Below are positions 1-5,989 of a stretch of DNA of 5,989 nt, piece after piece. Position 1 is the stretch's first letter. Every line of letters starts with the position of its first letter. The position numbers and the translations under genes were made by a program. This stretch comes from an uncultured Tissierellia bacterium (lineage in GTDB: Bacteria > Bacillota > Clostridia > Tissierellales > Peptoniphilaceae), in NCBI GenBank assembly GCA_947278105.1, contig CAMYOR010000062.1:1-5989 (forward strand), in the 5' to 3' direction. The notes below the pieces were generated by a model. It was not told the origin of the DNA, did no database searches, and saw only the letters and a list, made by a program, of their open reading frames with translations.

Positions 1-5259
<5,259 letters not shown>

Positions 5260-5262
5260 AGC

Positions 5263-5270
5263 CACCTCTT
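5263..5270 (-). promoter_or_regulatory. Ribosome binding site of rpoB, favouring the ATG at 5259
   Basis: The minus strand reads AAGAGGTG and then GCTATG. GAGGTG matches the anti-Shine-Dalgarno complement, and AAGAGG sits 5 bases before the ATG at 5257-5259. The upstream in-frame GTG at 5263-5265 is formed by the site itself, leaving it no spacing, so the longer start is unlikely. Confidence 0.8.
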
Positions 5271-5309
5271 GTCAATAATCTTCAGGGAAACAACCATTTC
5301 AAAACAGGC

Positions 5310-5332
5310 AAAAATTGTGCCAGATAGGCACA
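5310..5332 (-). promoter_or_regulatory. Terminator-like hairpin in the rpoB leader (possible attenuator)
   Basis: On the minus strand TGTGCC (5332-5327), loop TATCT, and GGCACA (5321-5316) make a perfect 6-bp stem with a 5-base loop. It is followed one base later by ATTTTT, giving five Us at 5314-5310. It lies about 50 bases before the rpoB start and downstream of the best promoter candidate. The shape fits a short intrinsic terminator or pause site, but the stem is small. It could equally be a protein-binding inverted repeat in the DNA or an incidental palindrome. No competing antiterminator pairing was identified by eye. Confidence 0.45.
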
Positions 5333-5354
5333 TTAACACAAATAGCAATTATTA

Positions 5355-5384
5355 AGTATATCTCTTTATTTATGGAAAAGTCAA
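5355..5384 (-). promoter_or_regulatory. Sigma-A-type promoter candidate for rpoBC
   Basis: On the minus strand TTGACT (5384-5379, five of six bases match the -35 consensus) is followed by an 18-base spacer and TATACT (5360-5355, five of six match the -10 consensus). An AT-only stretch with A- and T-runs lies just upstream at about 5385-5400 and resembles an UP element. Transcription would start near 5348 and give a leader of about 90 nt. The site lies after the ileS terminator and so could make rpoBC independent of ileS. The call rests on consensus matching only. Confidence 0.7.
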
Positions 5385-5448
5385 TTTTTAATAAAATAAA
5401 AGCCAAGAAATTAGAAGAAAACTTCCTTCTGCTTGAAATGGTTTTAAT

Positions 5449-5477
5449 ATTATAACTGAATTACTGGCAATAAGCAA
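5449..5477 (-). promoter_or_regulatory. Second, weaker promoter candidate upstream of rpoB
   Basis: The minus strand has a perfect TATAAT at 5454-5449. Seventeen bases upstream is TTGCTT (5477-5472), which keeps only the TTG of the -35 consensus, and there is no extended -10 TG. It starts within the U-rich tail of the ileS terminator. In such AT-rich DNA a TATAAT can arise by chance, so this is a secondary candidate that would form a tandem pair with the site at 5355-5384. Confidence 0.35.
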
Positions 5478-5517
5478 ATGAAACGCCCGGATGAGTGGTG
5501 TTCTCGTTCCGGGCGTT
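5471..5517 (-). terminator. Intrinsic terminator after ileS
   Basis: On the minus strand AACGCCCGGA (5517-5508) and TCCGGGCGTT (5491-5482) form a perfect 10-bp, GC-rich stem around a 16-base loop; GAG and CTC inside the loop could pair to extend the structure. The stem is followed by a broken U-tract, TCATTTGCTTATT. It lies about 50 bases after the ileS stop codon. The opposite strand has no T-run after the stem, so the terminator acts on minus-strand transcripts, separating ileS from rpoBC. The interrupted U-tract leaves room for partial read-through. Confidence 0.82.
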
Positions 5518-5566
5518 GACCTGTGAATCTAAATTTATTCTAGTCTTTTTTAGAAAATTCTATTTT

Positions 5567-5989
5567 TTATTTTTCCACCTTTAAGCAAAAGGCAACGGGA
5601 TGGCCATTAATGTCCACGGGCTCCTGATTGATCTCGTCCTTTCTTTCCATTTTTATAGCCAGGGTGTTGTCCTGGATCATGGAGGCGTAATTTTGAAAAG
5701 CGCGGACAATTTCTTCATCTGCAGAATAGGCAATGCGAATTCGGTCAGTAACCTGATACCCATTCTCTTTTCTCTGCTTTTGAACCCGTGAAATAAATTC
5801 CCGGGCATAGCCCTCCTGGATGAGCTCGTCTGTAAGGGCCGTATCGAGGACGACAGAGACTTCTCCCTCCATCATCACATCATAGCCTTCCTTGGCTTCG
5901 TAGGTGACCTGGATATCTTCTTGGGGAATCTCTGTTTCTTCTCCTCCCAAGGTAAGGGTCAGCGGACCTTTCTCCAGGCTCTTTAATAG
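5567..5989 (-). CDS. ileS: Isoleucine--tRNA ligase, C-terminal 140 residues (cut by window edge)
   Basis: IleS is a cytoplasmic class I aminoacyl-tRNA synthetase that charges tRNA-Ile and edits misattached valine. The catalytic HIGH and KMSKS motifs and the editing domain lie outside the window; only the C-terminal region after and including the end of the anticodon-binding domain is present. The diagnostic stretch is VVLDTALTDELIQEGYAREF, then SRVQKQRKENGYQVTDRIRI, the typical IleS pattern of a VxLDT strand followed by an EGxAREF helix and an RK...VTDRI turn. The chain ends INGHPVAFCLKVEK-stop with no Cys-rich zinc site, unlike the E. coli-type enzyme, and fits the longer IleS2-like class found in many Clostridia. 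The frame is open through the right edge; a TTG codon at 5948-5950 is internal, not a separate gene start. In some bacteria IleS2-like enzymes are associated with reduced mupirocin sensitivity, but that cannot be judged from this fragment. ValS or LeuS is less likely. Confidence 0.93.
   Translation of the reverse strand, partial: LLKSLEKGPLTLTLGGEETEIPQEDIQVTYEAKEGYDVMMEGEVSVVLDTALTDELIQEGYAREFISRVQKQRKENGYQVTDRIRIAYSADEEIVRAFQNYASMIQDNTLAIKMERKDEINQEPVDINGHPVAFCLKVEK

Noticed and set aside
5270..5275. Perfect TTGACA on the minus strand just before rpoB
   Set aside because: A matching -10 would fall inside the rpoB coding sequence, so it cannot give a full rpoB transcript, and no TATAAT-like hexamer lies at the right distance.
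5413..5430. AGAAG/CTTCT inverted repeat in the AT-rich intergenic region
   Set aside because: The arms are only 5 bases and AT-rich, with several alternative pairings; it is too weak to call a structure.
5567..5950. A separate 127-codon gene starting at TTG 5948-5950
   Set aside because: The frame stays open to the window edge and reads as the IleS C-terminus; the TTG is an internal leucine codon.

Overview
The window holds part of a bacterial housekeeping locus. All genes are on the minus strand, so transcription runs from high to low coordinates. In order of transcription it contains the 3' end of an isoleucyl-tRNA synthetase gene (ileS, cut by the right edge), an AT-rich intergenic region of about 300 bases, a complete rpoB for the RNA polymerase beta subunit, and the first 419 codons of rpoC for beta' (cut by the left edge).

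The protein sequences point to a Gram-positive Bacillota lineage, most likely Clostridia or Negativicutes. The RpoB core lacks the large lineage inserts of the E. coli protein, the RpoC N-terminus is clostridial in character, and the IleS C-terminus resembles the long IleS2-like class common in Clostridia and lacks a C-terminal zinc site. Base composition is near half GC in the genes and strongly AT-rich between them. I cannot name a genus from the sequence alone.

Region by region: 5567-5989 is the ileS tail, ending in TAA. At 5471-5517 a 10-bp GC-rich hairpin can terminate ileS transcription. From 5355 to 5477 there are two sigma-A-like promoter candidates, and the better one (TTGACT, 18-base spacer, TATACT) lies at 5355-5384. 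The predicted rpoB leader, about 90 nt, carries a small hairpin followed by five Us at 5310-5332, which resembles a weak terminator or attenuator. rpoB follows, most likely from an ATG at 5259 with a good ribosome binding site. rpoC starts 17 bases after rpoB at a TTG with a strong ribosome binding site, so rpoB and rpoC are almost certainly co-transcribed and probably translationally linked.

Two things depart from the textbook arrangement. First, rpoB follows ileS and not the ribosomal protein genes rplJ-rplL, so this rpoBC operon appears to have its own promoter and leader. Second, RpoB carries a C-terminal extension of about 150 residues beyond the conserved core, and its last 98 residues are 57% Asp/Glu with one basic patch. 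That tail is the most interesting item here. I see no mobile element, CRISPR array, RNA gene or unknown multi-gene system.
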